In this document: positions 1 to 10,518 of the stretch, one piece after another
Layout: every line of letters starts with the position of its first letter
Numbering within the stretch: position 1 is the stretch's first letter
Source of the DNA: Thozetella sp. PMI_491
Lineage: Eukaryota > Ascomycota > Sordariomycetes > Chaetosphaeriales > Chaetosphaeriaceae
Assembly (NCBI GenBank): GCA_021432635.1
Contig: MU270087.1
Location: 62,001-126,000 of the forward strand
Reading direction: 5' to 3'
DNA length: 64,000 nucleotides
The notes under the pieces: generated by a model
Seen by the model: only the letters and a program-made list of their open reading frames with translations
Told to the model about the DNA's origin: nothing
The model's database searches: none
Made by a program: the position numbers and the translations under genes

Positions 1-366
1 GGGTTGGTGCTCTCGGGTCATTCGCCTCAGCTGAGCTGTACGTCAGCACGGGCTGTCCAACTGCGTAGCGTGCCAGTGGGACGCCCCGCTGCATCGCTAT
101 GTCGCTGACGTCACGCCTTCCCAAGACAGCTGCAATCTGTGTCAGTGGCGGCAGTTGATGATTGTAAGACCCAAAAAGGGGAATTAAGTAAACGGGAAAC
201 TGCCAAACCCCATAACCGAGTCGGTGACGCCTTCTTTCAAGTCAAGGACCCGAAATTGCCGGAAGCTTCCAGGACCCCTGGAGAAATCTTTCTCTTTCTA
301 AATTGAACCGGACAGCATATCTGTAGCATCTCTGTCTCTATCTCGCATTCTGGCTCACAGAAAAAG
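1..366. other. Upstream flank of the DUF3292 gene
   Basis: No coding signal is visible here. It is presumably the promoter and 5' leader of the gene that starts at 367. The C/T-rich run just before the ATG (about 285-355) looks like an ordinary fungal leader. Confidence 0.4.
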
Positions 367-2588
367 ATGCATAGACACGAGAGCACGGAGGTGGCTGACC
401 CGCAACAAGATGTTACAACTGTGGGTGAAGTCGTAATGGATTTCCTCCCTGTGCCTCATCCGGCCTCGCTGGATCCTGAAGCCCATGAGACCGCCAACAG
501 CATGGCTGAGACCCCGACGCTCTCACACTCGCTTGCAGTACGAGCCCCTGAGGAGCAAGGTGCCGTCCAACAGCGCCATTGCGGGGAGGACGTGGCCGAT
601 CTCGGGTGGAACGAAAAGAAGGAGGCCATTGCTGCTCCTTTGGTAGGAGGCATGGACAACGAGGAGCTGTGGAAGCTGATACGACGATTTAACAAGGTAT
701 ATCCGCCACAACGGGAGTGGGACGGCGTGAGGGAAGTTGGCTAACTTTTGTCCTTCCTCGAGCAAATGTATCATGTCAGGGAATGCTCGCATCCAGTACC
801 GGGAGAGCTCGATCTTAATATCGCTGACGAAGAAGAGTTCTCGCCTGATAAGCTACGAGCTAACATTGAACGACTGTACATGACCGTGGTCATTGGCATT
901 ATCGGCCTCGTGAAGCATGTAGCACGCCTGCGATCATGGCGAGAAGCGAAAAGGACGAGCATTTTTTGTATGGTAGGTTGTCCCGGCCCTGAAATCTAGA
1001 TGCAGAGCAGGACAGGCTGACGTTGGAAAAGGGGTACTTTGCAGCATGGGCTCTTGACCTAGTGATGCCGGCACTCTGCCTAACCATCATTGTTCTAATC
1101 ATACACCCTCCTTCCCGGTCCACATTATTCCCCCCAGCGCCCATAGCCCTCGTGAGCGCCCACTCGGGAGGTTTACAAAAGCCCAAGGCAGGCGTTCTCG
1201 GTAGCCACGATAGTGCTACCGGTGCGCCTGAGAACCACAAAGGAGAAGCCGTCGAGCAAGAGGCCAGCAACTTCTACAATAGCATTGCCTCAATCGCGCT
1301 CACAGGAGCAACGGGAAAGCACCCCCAGGCTGAGCCAGTGGTGGCCGACGACGGGGATCTGACTCACGACACGGTACCCGACCCGACAGCCTTTGCAGTG
1401 GTCGCTGCCGACGCGAAGGACGTCGCTGCCGGAGCTCACCCAACCCCATCTCATGATAAGACCAAGATCCCTGTAGAGACGGCCATGTGGACCAAGATGA
1501 GGCCAGTCATGCACGGTATCGCCGATATTTCAGACACGTGGGAGAGATTTGGGAACGCATTGTCACCGACGCCCCCTTTCCCGAAAAGTCTCCATCGACT
1601 CAGGATCGCCACGCTCGTCGCCCCCCTCTTCCTGGTTTCTTTGTTTCTCACCTCGTATATGCTTGTGAAGGCTGCAGGCTTTGCAGCCGGATTCATTTTC
1701 TTTGGTGAACCGGTGATCTCCCGCTTGCTCGCGCTCTTAGACCGCCGGTTTCCTCACTGGGAGAGGTTCCTCGAGCTCCGCAACACAATCCTCAAAGGCG
1801 TCCCGACCAATGCCCAGCTTGCCCTGACCTTGCTGCGTATTGGCGAGGCGAACAAAGCGCCGCTTCCGCCACCACCACGGATCCCAGAGCCTCCGCTGGA
1901 GAAGCCCGCTGAGCTCACTGATCAAGAGCTCCGCGCGACGGGCGCTGAGCCACCGCTCAACGCAACCGACGAAGAGATCGAGCATGCCATGGCATATGAC
2001 CCACGAACGGCTCATGAGACCGGCGGCGACGATATTGATGCGTCGCGATCGTCCAAGCACGGAAAGAAGGGCGACAGACTCTTGTCATTTTTCAAAGTCG
2101 CGACTAGAAATGCCGTAAAGACGACGATTGGTGCCGATAGCGTACGCGCCAAGGCTGGTTCCCACAACGCTCGAGATCGGTTGGGAGCCTTGCCCAAGCC
2201 AACCGCGGACTGGACATCTGGACCAATCGAGTTCAAAGCCCGATACAAGGGACACAAGGGCCATGTGTATCTCACGACTAAAGCGACGATCCCCGCGGTC
2301 GCGTTCAGTGCGGAGGTGACCGTGGAAAAGATCGGGGCCCAAAACCGTGAGGATTTGCATCCCCTCTGGAGCTTTGCTATCGCGGACCTCAAGGACCTGA
2401 AGAAGATTGGTGGTTACGGTTGGAAGGCGAAGCTTGTGGTAGGATGGTCCATGGGGAGGGAGGTTGCCGACGGCCTAGAAATCACGACCCGGGACGGGAA
2501 GACGGCCAGGGTCACAGCTATGCCGTTAAGAGACGAACTCTTCAACCGGCTAATTGCAATTGGAGGCCAGAAATGGGAGGCCTGGTGA
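367..2588 (+). CDS. DUF3292 family membrane protein (698 aa, three exons)
   Basis: I read exons 367-696, 763-972 and 1032-2588. The introns are 66 and 59 bp, and the joins give RRFNK|QMYHVR and FCM|GYFAAW. The protein matches the fungal DUF3292 family as I remember it. Its marks are a short N-terminal LWxLIRRFNKQ segment, LDLNIADEEEFSPDKLRAN, a first hydrophobic helix near residue 155, an IxxPPSRxxLFPPAPIALV stretch, a PKAGVLGSHDSxTGAPE motif, a second pair of membrane helices around residues 375-420, and a conserved C-terminal beta-rich region with FKARYKGHKGHVYL. The function is unknown. The membrane segments, and a C-terminal part that may be a lipid- or membrane-associated domain, suggest a membrane-bound role. 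The start is the first ATG of the open frame after a pyrimidine-rich leader. Confidence 0.85.
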
Positions 2589-2951
2589 GAAGTTGCTGCT
2601 GCCCCTAGATGTGTGTCGAGGTAGTTCTGACTGTATGAGGTAGTGAGCGAACATGGTGTGCATAGACGCCTAAGTCAGTACACAGGCCGGCACTATAGTA
2701 TCTTCCTAGTCCTCGGACTGTTATGTGTTTCTTGATTTATTAAGACTGCGAAAAGGGCGAGAAGCTAGGTGTTGAGGGATGAGAAAAATTAGCGGTGTTT
2801 GGGTAGGGGTTTGACTTCCACATGTTTATGCACCTGTTAGTCATGTTAATGCCGGGGTCTTTGGATGAATATTATATGAACCTCCGACGTGGTAAAACTT
2901 TTCTCATATATTGTGCTTTGATAATACTCATCAGATAGGGTACTTCCACAA
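2589..2951. other. Convergent 3' intergenic region
   Basis: Tail-to-tail gap between the DUF3292 and glutathione transferase genes. It is rather AT-rich and presumably holds both 3' UTRs. Nothing else is recognised. Confidence 0.4.
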
Positions 2952-4008
2952 TCAATCCTTGGCCTCTGTATCTTCACCGGCCGCGATCTTCTCCTCATAC
3001 TCGGCGAAAGTCTCAATACCCTCCGGCACACCATTCCATTGCAAGTTCTGGGCCTCCATCAGGCGGTCGCGGTCCTTCATGATCTTGACCCACGATGGCA
3101 GAGTCACCATGCTCTCGTGCCAAGCCTGCACATGGGGTACGCCCTTGAACACCTCCTCCCAGGGCTGCGCGAGTACCTCGCCCAGCCGAGCGTTCCACGC
3201 GAGGAAGGACATGTCGGCAAACGTCATCTTGTCGCCGACCAGCCACTGGGCATTTGCCGGCTTCTTGGCGAGCGCCGTCTCAAGCACACTAAGCACTCGC
3301 TTGATTTCGTTGGCATAGCGGTCGATGGCCGACTGGAACTTCTCCGTGTGTAGGTAAGTGAACCTAGGCGCCAGCAGCTGTCAGGGAGCTGCTCGTTCGC
3401 TCGTGGGGGAGGCCTGCCACGACATCAAGGCAGGAGACTTACCAGCCGCATTGTCCAAAGTAAGGGCCTTGGCCGCTCACTTGAAACATGAGCCACTGGT
3501 TGAGGAGATGCCTCTCGTTGAACGAATCGTAAGTCAGACGCCTTTCTTTATCGTACTGCTCCACGATGTACAGATAAATCGCACCAGACTCCCAGAGCGT
3601 GATACCGGTATTGGGGTCCTCGATGGCTAAGGGGTCGTCAATCACATGGTGCTATGAAGGCCGAGGGGTTGGTTTCGTACCTGGCACCCGACCATTCGGG
3701 TTGATGTCCGTCAGTGGGGGCTTCTTGACATTGTCGAACCGTATCACTACGAGCTCGTACGGAATGCCGAGCTCTTCCAGTATGAAGACGGCCTAATCGT
3801 AAAATAAAAAAGCATGCGTGAGACTATGTAGTAGGCGGGAAGGCCATGTGAAAGGCCATGCAGAGAAGCGGGTTTACCTTCCAGGGGTTGGGACCCGGGG
3901 CTTTCGCCAGGAGGTCAGCATTTGAGTCAAACGCGGGGCGGCGAGCAGGGCTGATGAATATGTATAGGGGCACTTACGCGTGATCCAGATCTTTATCGGC
4001 TTGGTCAT
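2952..4008 (-). CDS. Ure2-like glutathione S-transferase (253 aa, five exons)
   Basis: Exons run 4008-3978, 3900-3878, 3792-3681, 3626-3443 and 3363-2952. The second is only 23 nt. The spliced protein starts MTKPIKIWITPPGPNPWK and continues AVFILEELGIPYE, NPNGRVPAIEDPNTGITLWESGAI (thioredoxin-like domain, residues 1-95), then FQVSGQGPYFGQCGWF and an all-helical C-terminal domain. The VPAIEDP...ESGAI part is the cis-Pro and glutathione-binding segment. SGQGPYFGQ is typical of the fungal Ure2p/GST-like clade. The likely role is cytosolic glutathione conjugation or peroxide/xenobiotic detoxification. Nothing here shows the Ure2 nitrogen-control function, and there is no Asn-rich prion-type N-terminus. 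The unusual density of very short exons at the 5' end makes this gene easy to mis-predict: the longest frames cover only exons 4 and 5. Confidence 0.88.
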
Positions 4009-4429
4009 TTTGGCGGAAAGTATCTTCTTTCGCAGATGTATTGCAACAGTTGTTTCTATATTGTTTAAGCGTGCTTAGTGCCTTAACTGTTGAATGGAGT
4101 GGCGGGTGTCGAGAAAGTCAAAGTTGGAGGGGTGGTAGTAATCTACGACTGTGCCTCACCCCATTCGTGGGTGTTTCTCCATAATTTACCTACCAACAGT
4201 ACTGACTGCACAAGGGGAAATGTTGTAGCTTTGCCGGTACCCTTGCTAGGACTTTTGAATGATGTCCCTTGAGTCCGGGCTTCAAATCCACGTCTTAGCG
4301 TGGGGATCTCATCATGCGCCTCCGGACTTATGCTTAATGAGGACGAGACTATGCTGATTAGGGCTCACGATCTTTAAGCACTTTCCAGAAGAAAGGGACC
4401 TCTCCCGCTTCGGACCCAGTTTGGCTCCA
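4009..4429. other. Intergenic, promoter of the GST gene
   Basis: The upstream side of the minus-strand GST gene faces the 3' end of the F-box gene at 4430. I see no ORF or repeat that I can support. Confidence 0.35.
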
Positions 4430-6394
4430 TTATCTCAAAGGATTATCCAGGGATCGGGTGCCTGAGACGTAATCCTGTGACAGACCAATGAGCGCCTCGC
4501 TCGAAGCAAACCGTGGTGGTCTATCCGCCGCAGCGTTTCTAAACTCGCCTCCCTCGAGCTCTGTGAAGGTCACTTCGGGGTCGCCCTCCAGGCGGCTCGC
4601 TGCCACCTTCTCCTGTAATATGTCAAGCGCGCCTGCCCAGCTCCCACTTTGCAAGCGCACGTTGTCTAGCTCGAGATACGTAAGCCCGCGCCCCAGCCCG
4701 CTGCATAGCTGTTCTAGCTCGCGTTGGCTGATGGAAGCGCCTGTAAGCAGGAAGCGTTTGATGCGTGGCCAAGCGGGCGTCTCTACGACCCAACCCATGT
4801 GGTACCAACTGGTGCTGCGGCTTTCCCATTCGAAGCCCCCGAGAGGGGAGAAGTGAAGGTCCACGACTTCCAGGCACGGCCCGAGGAGCACCGAGGCGAG
4901 GAACTTATCGACGTATGATTCCTCTTCGGCCGATAGTGGGCGTGAGCGCCTGGGCCGGCTGTTCAGGCGTCCGCCACCTCGTGCAAACCGAACAATCTCG
5001 AGGCTCTGACACGCAGCGCGGAGGCTGTCCCATCCTGCCTGCTGTGCATTTCGCAGCCCCGGGCAGAGGGCTTTGAACCCTCCCATAACCGGGAAGCAAT
5101 TCACATGGAATTCCCGCAACGGCGCTCCGGCTTTGTGCATGGCACAGGGTATCTGCCAGAGAAGCTCTGCAGGAGGGATCTCCGCCTCCCCTATTGTCTC
5201 CTCTATTGTCTTCCAGCTGTGCGGAGTCTCGAGGAATCGAGAAAGCCCCTCCGTCGTGGCCATGAATGTCTCCGGTTCCTCCCAATGCCAGTTGAGGTGA
5301 TCCCCTACCAGGTCCAGCATATCCAGGAACTCAAAGCGCGGCATCAGGGCCATCGCAGATGCGAGCCGATGGGCGAACGAGCCATCTGTGACCAGGCGGA
5401 GCTGCTCCTCGTGCTTCCGGCGGTACTCACCGTGGGCTTGGAGGAGCGTCCTCTTGTATTTTGCAGTCTCGTCCATCATAGGGTCCCCAATGAGAGGATG
5501 GGATAATTGATCCCACTCTTGGAACAGCTGCCTGCAGTTCGCCAATGCTGTGAGGATGTTCCGCCGTCGCTGAGGGCACTCTGGGTCGTCCACTTCCTGA
5601 CGGTCTCCGTTTCGATACAAGAGATCGGACACGTGCTCGCAGCGCCTGTAGTAGCTCTCTAGCTCTGTGCGACGAAGCATGACGAACTGGGCTAGGTCCG
5701 TGGCCAGCTCTCCTGGACGGTATTCGAGCCGAAGCTCTACGCCTTGGACTCCCGCGGCAAGAAGGGGCGCCTGGGAGATCTTCTCTACGCGCGCGAGAGA
5801 TTCCTCGTTGAGCCGTACCACGACTGCTGGAATCAGCAGGGGCGAGGCAATTTCGCAGAAGAGCCGACACGCGAGGCGCGCGTTCTGGACGGTGGCTATA
5901 CGGGCGCTGCTGTCCTCCCTCAGTCTGGCCCACATCCTCCTTTCTTGTCTGCCCTCGGGGGTGACGTCTTGGAACCGGAAGAGGTCAAAGATGGAATGCA
6001 GAATATCAAGGGGAAGGTCCAGAACGCTGATTTGCCGGATTTTCCCGCGTGAGAGCTGCATTGCTCGAGCACGAAGTGCTGTGCGACACGTGGCGATCTC
6101 GTAATCGAGGTCTGCCTGGCGAGACTGAACATCTGGGTCGTGGCTGATAGGCAGCACCTTGGCCGCCCCCCACTCCGCGATGTCTGCATCGTCCTCTTCT
6201 TCTTCCTCGTACCGTACATCTTCGTGATTGCCTATATTATTGTTGATTTGGTAGACGTCCCACTCGATCTGGCGTTGCAAAGCATCGAGACGTCGTAGCT
6301 GCTCGTAGGTTTCCTCGAGGTTGAGCGTGGCGGCTTCCGGCCACGCCCAAGATGAGGCCTCGGTGATGCGAGAAGGGTCCTGATGAGCCGTCAT
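4430..6394 (-). CDS. F-box protein (654 aa, single exon)
   Basis: An uninterrupted 654-residue frame starts at ATG 6394. Residues about 20-115 hold a charged, probably coiled-coil region, including an acidic run near 62-72. An F-box core follows from about 121 (ISVLDLPLDILHSIFDLF), with an insertion before ARLACRLFCEIASPLLIP, which is the usual second half of fungal F-boxes. The remaining 450 residues are leucine-rich without clear repeats and would be the substrate-binding part. By family knowledge such proteins link targets to the SCF (Skp1-Cullin) ubiquitin ligase. The target is unknown. Fungal F-box genes of this type are often lineage-specific and fast evolving. The absence of introns in so long a gene contrasts with its neighbours. 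Confidence 0.8.
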   Translation of the reverse strand: MTAHQDPSRITEASSWAWPEAATLNLEETYEQLRRLDALQRQIEWDVYQINNNIGNHEDVRYEEEEEDDADIAEWGAAKVLPISHDPDVQSRQADLDYEIATCRTALRARAMQLSRGKIRQISVLDLPLDILHSIFDLFRFQDVTPEGRQERRMWARLREDSSARIATVQNARLACRLFCEIASPLLIPAVVVRLNEESLARVEKISQAPLLAAGVQGVELRLEYRPGELATDLAQFVMLRRTELESYYRRCEHVSDLLYRNGDRQEVDDPECPQRRRNILTALANCRQLFQEWDQLSHPLIGDPMMDETAKYKRTLLQAHGEYRRKHEEQLRLVTDGSFAHRLASAMALMPRFEFLDMLDLVGDHLNWHWEEPETFMATTEGLSRFLETPHSWKTIEETIGEAEIPPAELLWQIPCAMHKAGAPLREFHVNCFPVMGGFKALCPGLRNAQQAGWDSLRAACQSLEIVRFARGGGRLNSRPRRSRPLSAEEESYVDKFLASVLLGPCLEVVDLHFSPLGGFEWESRSTSWYHMGWVVETPAWPRIKRFLLTGASISQRELEQLCSGLGRGLTYLELDNVRLQSGSWAGALDILQEKVAASRLEGDPEVTFTELEGGEFRNAAADRPPRFASSEALIGLSQDYVSGTRSLDNPLR

Positions 6395-7515
6395 TGGGCC
6401 CGAACGTTAAGTTCTAGCCGAATATTCCCATACAGGATTTCTTAAGGGGATCCGAAGCTTGTCACTCGTCGAGGCCAATCAAGCGCAGGTGTTTGAGGAG
6501 GGGTGTCAATTTTGTGTGGAAATGTACAGGACCATTCATGCAGACTGAAGTGATTGTTGCCGCACGGTCATTATCTGCAGTGGGACGAAATGCACTTAGC
6601 GCCACCTTGGGCTTTGTCTCACCGCTGTTAAGCGATTGTGCCTGCCCCGAAAGCCTGCTGCAGCCATGTGACGCACAGCACCTGCCGAGCTGCCGCCTGC
6701 TCTGCATGCCGAGAGTTGCCATGAACGATTCCAAAGCCATAATGACTCGGATTCGTAGCGACGAACCGCAAATCTCTACTCTAGTGGTTAGATAGGCATG
6801 CTACATACCAGTGACGCCGCTAGGTGCCATCCTATACCCTGCAACAACAAACAGAACAGGTAAAGCACCATCTGGTAGCCCAATCGGCGGTTGGCACTTG
6901 GATAGATGCTGACCACCTAGGCTCAATGGAGCGGTCGCTCAGCTTCTGTGCACATTTATACTGGAGCTACCGTTAACTACGGAATATGGTATATACGGAA
7001 TATGCCGAATATAGTCGCTACCTTGTCGAGAACAATATGTATTCCTCTGCGGTTATCCATGTAGTGCCCACATAGTCTGCTTATTACAGCATGTGCCTTT
7101 ATGAATGCAATCCTTCAATACTCGGCCGGGACACCCCCGGCAAGTTTCCAAACCGGGAGGGCCCCGGCGCTCTACAGACTCCCAGTACCAATAAACAACC
7201 AGCTCGTGTGGTATGCAGCTGTACGATGCGCAAACGTGGCTAGCGTGTCCCTCAATGTGGAAAATGAAGATAACGAGACCCCTCTTGTTGGTCACCGTGG
7301 AAATCTTGGGTTAACGCGACGCGGGGGTTTGTCGGGCTTCCTCTGCGCGAATTTTGCACTCTTCTCTGGCAGTTGGGTATTGCATTCTGGAACTTACGCG
7401 CGCGGAAGCTGCGCATTACAAGGCAGGCTAGGATTACATCAGTTTTGCTTTCGTCCTGTCAGCACGGATTTACCCTTCGTCTCAAGTCGAGCTGGACAGC
7501 CCTCAGAGACTGGAT
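6395..7515. other. Divergent intergenic region with a short direct repeat
   Basis: The gap lies between the divergent F-box and methyltransferase genes. Small overlapping frames on both strands show no recognisable family. A 10-base direct repeat (6979-6988 and 6995-7004, period 16) sits in an AT-rich patch. Confidence 0.35.
6979..7012. repeat. Short direct repeat, period 16
   Basis: ACGGAATATG occurs at 6979-6988 and again at 6995-7004. A partial, mutated third unit (CCGAATAT) follows at 7005-7012. It lies about 500 bp upstream of the methyltransferase start. It could be a protein-binding repeat or a slippage product; the sequence alone does not decide. Confidence 0.4.
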
Positions 7516-8808
7516 ATGGGGGAGGAAATCGAACAAGCCGGCCACGTACAAGCTGCCACGGCAAAAATGGCACCTCAAATCGTCGAGGTTGACATGGTCT
7601 CAGCGGAAACTGAGGCAGATTCTGCCATGGCAGACTCGGTATTTTCATGGGGGACCGGCAGTGCGCCCTCGTTGCCGTCGGTCGACGAGGAGGGTGACGA
7701 TGTACGTTCAGCCCCGCTTCCCGAGTATAGGGGTCCCAGAACTAAACTGATGATAGGATGTCGCAGCGCAAGACATCATGCCCGTTAGGTCCTTAACCGC
7801 TTCCTTGTCTTCCAGCATATATAAGTCCGTCGAGGAGAACGGACGGACGTACCACCGCTACAAGGACGGGAGATACTTTCTTCCAGACGATAGCGTAGGC
7901 CATTTCCGGAAGCCGCTTAAGAGGATCACAGAGCTGATGAGCGGCAGGAAGAGCAAAAGCGACTGGATCTACAACACTACCTGTTCGTCGCCACTTTTGG
8001 CAACAACTTGTACATAGCTCCGTTCGCGGAACCCCCCCGCCGTGTCCTGGACATTGCAACGGGCACCGGAATATGGGCCATTGAGTTTGCCATAAAGCAT
8101 CCAGAAGCACAAGTGTTCGGCACCGATCTCAGCCCTATCCAGCCCGAGTTCATTCCTGAGAACTGTACCTTCGAGGTGGACGACGCCGAGGATCCTTGGA
8201 CGTGGAACCAGCCCTTCGACTACATCCACGGGAGGGCGCTCCTATCGTGCTTCCGCGACCCAAAGGGCGTCATACAGCAGGCTTTCGACAATCTCAGCCC
8301 TGGTGGCTATCTAGAGCTGCAGGATGCATGCTTTCCTTTCAGCTTCGCTGATGGGTCTCCCGAGGATACCTATATGCACAAGTGGAACAACTCAATCACA
8401 GAGGCCCTGGTAACCAAGACTGACCGTACTTGGGACAATGTCCGCCGCTACAAACGCTTTATGGAAGAAGTCGGCTTCGAGGATGTTGTTGAGCGAAACT
8501 TTTACTGGCCGACAAACCAATGGGCCAAGGGCAAGTATTACAAGTCTCTGGCCGCGCTGTTCCAAGAGGACATGTCGACAGGCCTCGAGTCTATCAGCCT
8601 CCGTCTGTTCTCGCTCTTGGGCTGGGATGTTCCCAAGATCAAGGATTTCCTGGAAAAGGTCTGGGCAGATTTCAAAGACCCGAAGATTCGCTGTTACTTA
8701 GAGATGTAAGTTTGCTGCCTCACCGCCTTGAATACTGTTACAATGACTTGATGCTGATTAGATTTTAGAAAGTGTGTCTATGGCAGGAAGCCAACCCCGT
8801 CTTACTGA
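7516..8808 (+). CDS. LaeA-like SAM-dependent methyltransferase (373 aa, four exons)
   Basis: Exons are 7516-7701, 7757-7894, 7948-8705 and 8769-8808, with introns of 53-63 bp. Joins give EEGDD|DVAAQD, LPDDS|EEQKRLDLQH and YLEI|KCVYGRKP, all typical of the family. The N-terminal 100 residues are Ser/Ala/Glu-rich. ENGRTYHRYKDGRYFLPDD and DLQHYLFVATFGNNLYIAP lead into the Rossmann methyltransferase fold. Motif I (VLDIATGTGIWAIEFA) is the SAM-binding loop, followed by an acidic motif II residue (GTDLSPIQP) and a PGGYLELQD motif. The class includes LaeA-type regulators of secondary metabolism, but also many relatives with unknown targets, and it is very numerous in filamentous fungi. No biosynthetic backbone gene lies nearby, so a global-regulator role is not supported by context. 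The last exon codes for only the 12 terminal residues. Confidence 0.9.
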
Positions 8809-9281
8809 ATCGAGGATGTCTTGGGTGTGGTCAAATAGACCCCCCGTTGAAGCTGGTGCTTTAGCGTTTAGATGCAAAATTACCAGAGAGCTTAGAAGAC
8901 GATATGTGAATTTTATGAAAGTGCAGCCATAGTTTCGATAGTTTTCATTAGCAAAATAAGCGGCGCGTTACTCATCATTGGGGTTCAAGAGAACCGAGTG
9001 AGTTTGAGAAGTGGGGGTGCCAGAAACGGCTGGTCCGGGCTACCCTTTCCGGCGAAACTGATTCAACGTGGTAACAGTAGGCGGAAGATGCCACGACGTG
9101 AGCTTAGGCCGCCTAATCCACTTTCCCAAGTGTCATGTCGTCACCACTCAACAGCCACCAAGTCGAATTAAAAGCAGAGCAACCCGCATCGTGTAGTCCG
9201 AGGGCGACCGTGTAGCGGACTTCTAGGACCTTCATTGTATCTCTCCCTGCAAATCACCTCGCCACGTTGGGATCTGTCGCG
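8809..9281. other. Intergenic, promoter of the DUF1295 gene
   Basis: No gene or structure is recognised. A TTAAAAG box at about 9168 lies roughly 115 bp before the next ATG and could act as a weak TATA element. Confidence 0.3.
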
Positions 9282-10360
9282 ATGACGCTCCTGCAGCACC
9301 TCCTCCACCTAACCAACTTCAAGAGCCCGCTGCTCCAGACCCTCGTCCCGAGCGTAGGTGCGGCTTTTGCGATCCAGGCGGCCTTCGCAGTACCGTCCAT
9401 TGCTGCTCAGTCCGAGAGGTTTTATGACTTCTCCGGTTCGCTGACCTATCTCGCCGTCACCGCCCTTAGCCTGTACCTCCCGGCCATCCGGGCGCGGCAT
9501 GCCGCCGGCGCAGGCTCGCGGGTGCCATTGCCGAGCCTCTTGGCAGCTTTCAGGATTGCAGATGGAGCTGCAGGTCTCAACTGGCGCCAGGTGGTGCTCA
9601 GCGGTGCAGTAACCATCTGGGCTGCGCGATGTACGTCCCAACAGCCCAATGCCATGTCGTAGGCGCAAGGACAAAGACTGACGAACTACAGTGGGGTCTT
9701 ATCTTTTCCAGCGAGTCCTGAAGGAGGGAAAAGACTCGAGATTTGATAAGATCAAGAAGTCGCCTCCCAAATTCGCGGTCGCCTTCTTCATGCAGGCCGT
9801 CTGGGTGTCTCTCTGCCTGATGCCGGTGATCGCCGTGAACTCAATCCCTGCCGCGGCCTTTGCATCTCTCCCTGCTGTTCGTATCAGTGATGTTCTCGGG
9901 CTGGCCATGTATGCGGGCGGGTTTGCCCTTGAGGTCACGGCGGACTCGCAGAAGTCACGCTGGGTGCATGAGAAGCGAGAGAAGCTCCACGACGAGCAGT
10001 TTATAACCAAAGGCCTGTGGAGCCGAAGGTATATCTGTTTTTATATTGGTGTAACAGTGCTGCTTACTGACTCTGACCAGCCAATACCCGAATTACTTTG
10101 GGGAGTCGACCCTCTGGACTGGCGTTGCCACCACAAGCGCGGGCTTGTTGCTTGCCCGGCCGGTCCAGCTCGCCCTCGGCCTGGGCCCTGTCGCAGCATT
10201 ATCATTGTCATACATCAGCCCGGCGTTTGTGTCATTTCTGCTGCTGAAGGTGAGTGGGGTGCCCCTGAGTGAGGCCAAGTACGACAAGCGCTACGGCGAC
10301 AGGAAGGATTACCAGGAATGGAAAAAGAACACGCCAAAGTTCTTCCCTAAGCTCTTTTAG
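9282..10360 (+). CDS. DUF1295 / steroid 5-alpha-reductase-like membrane protein (321 aa, three exons)
   Basis: Exons are 9282-9630, 9692-10028 and 10081-10360. The joins give IWAAR|LGSYLFQRVLKEGKDSRFD and LWSRS|QYPNYFGE. The spliced protein has about six or seven hydrophobic segments and the DUF1295 hallmarks: GSYLFxRVxxxGKDSRFD, SRxPNYFGExxxWxG, and a C-terminal YDKRYGDRKDYQEWKKNTPKF. DUF1295 belongs to the family of NADPH-dependent membrane reductases and isoprenylcysteine methyltransferases, which bind cofactor at the cytosolic face. A reductase acting on a sterol or a long-chain lipid is plausible but unproven. The start at 9282 is the first ATG after the leader; the frame continues upstream only through a TTG. 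Confidence 0.88.
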
Positions 10361-10518
10361 CGGTGACTTGAATGGGATATACTAAGGCGCCGAAAGGCTT
10401 GCATACATTATTCTCCTAACGTAGGAGATGTATTTAGAACGTGAGGGGCTGTTATTGATATGCTCCATCCCTTTGCGCCTTGCTTCCATACAAATCCACA
10501 CGTACCGGAAACTCCTGT

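Noticed and set aside
7101-7592. 163-aa frame before the methyltransferase
   Set aside because: It overlaps the methyltransferase start in another frame and has no recognisable domain.
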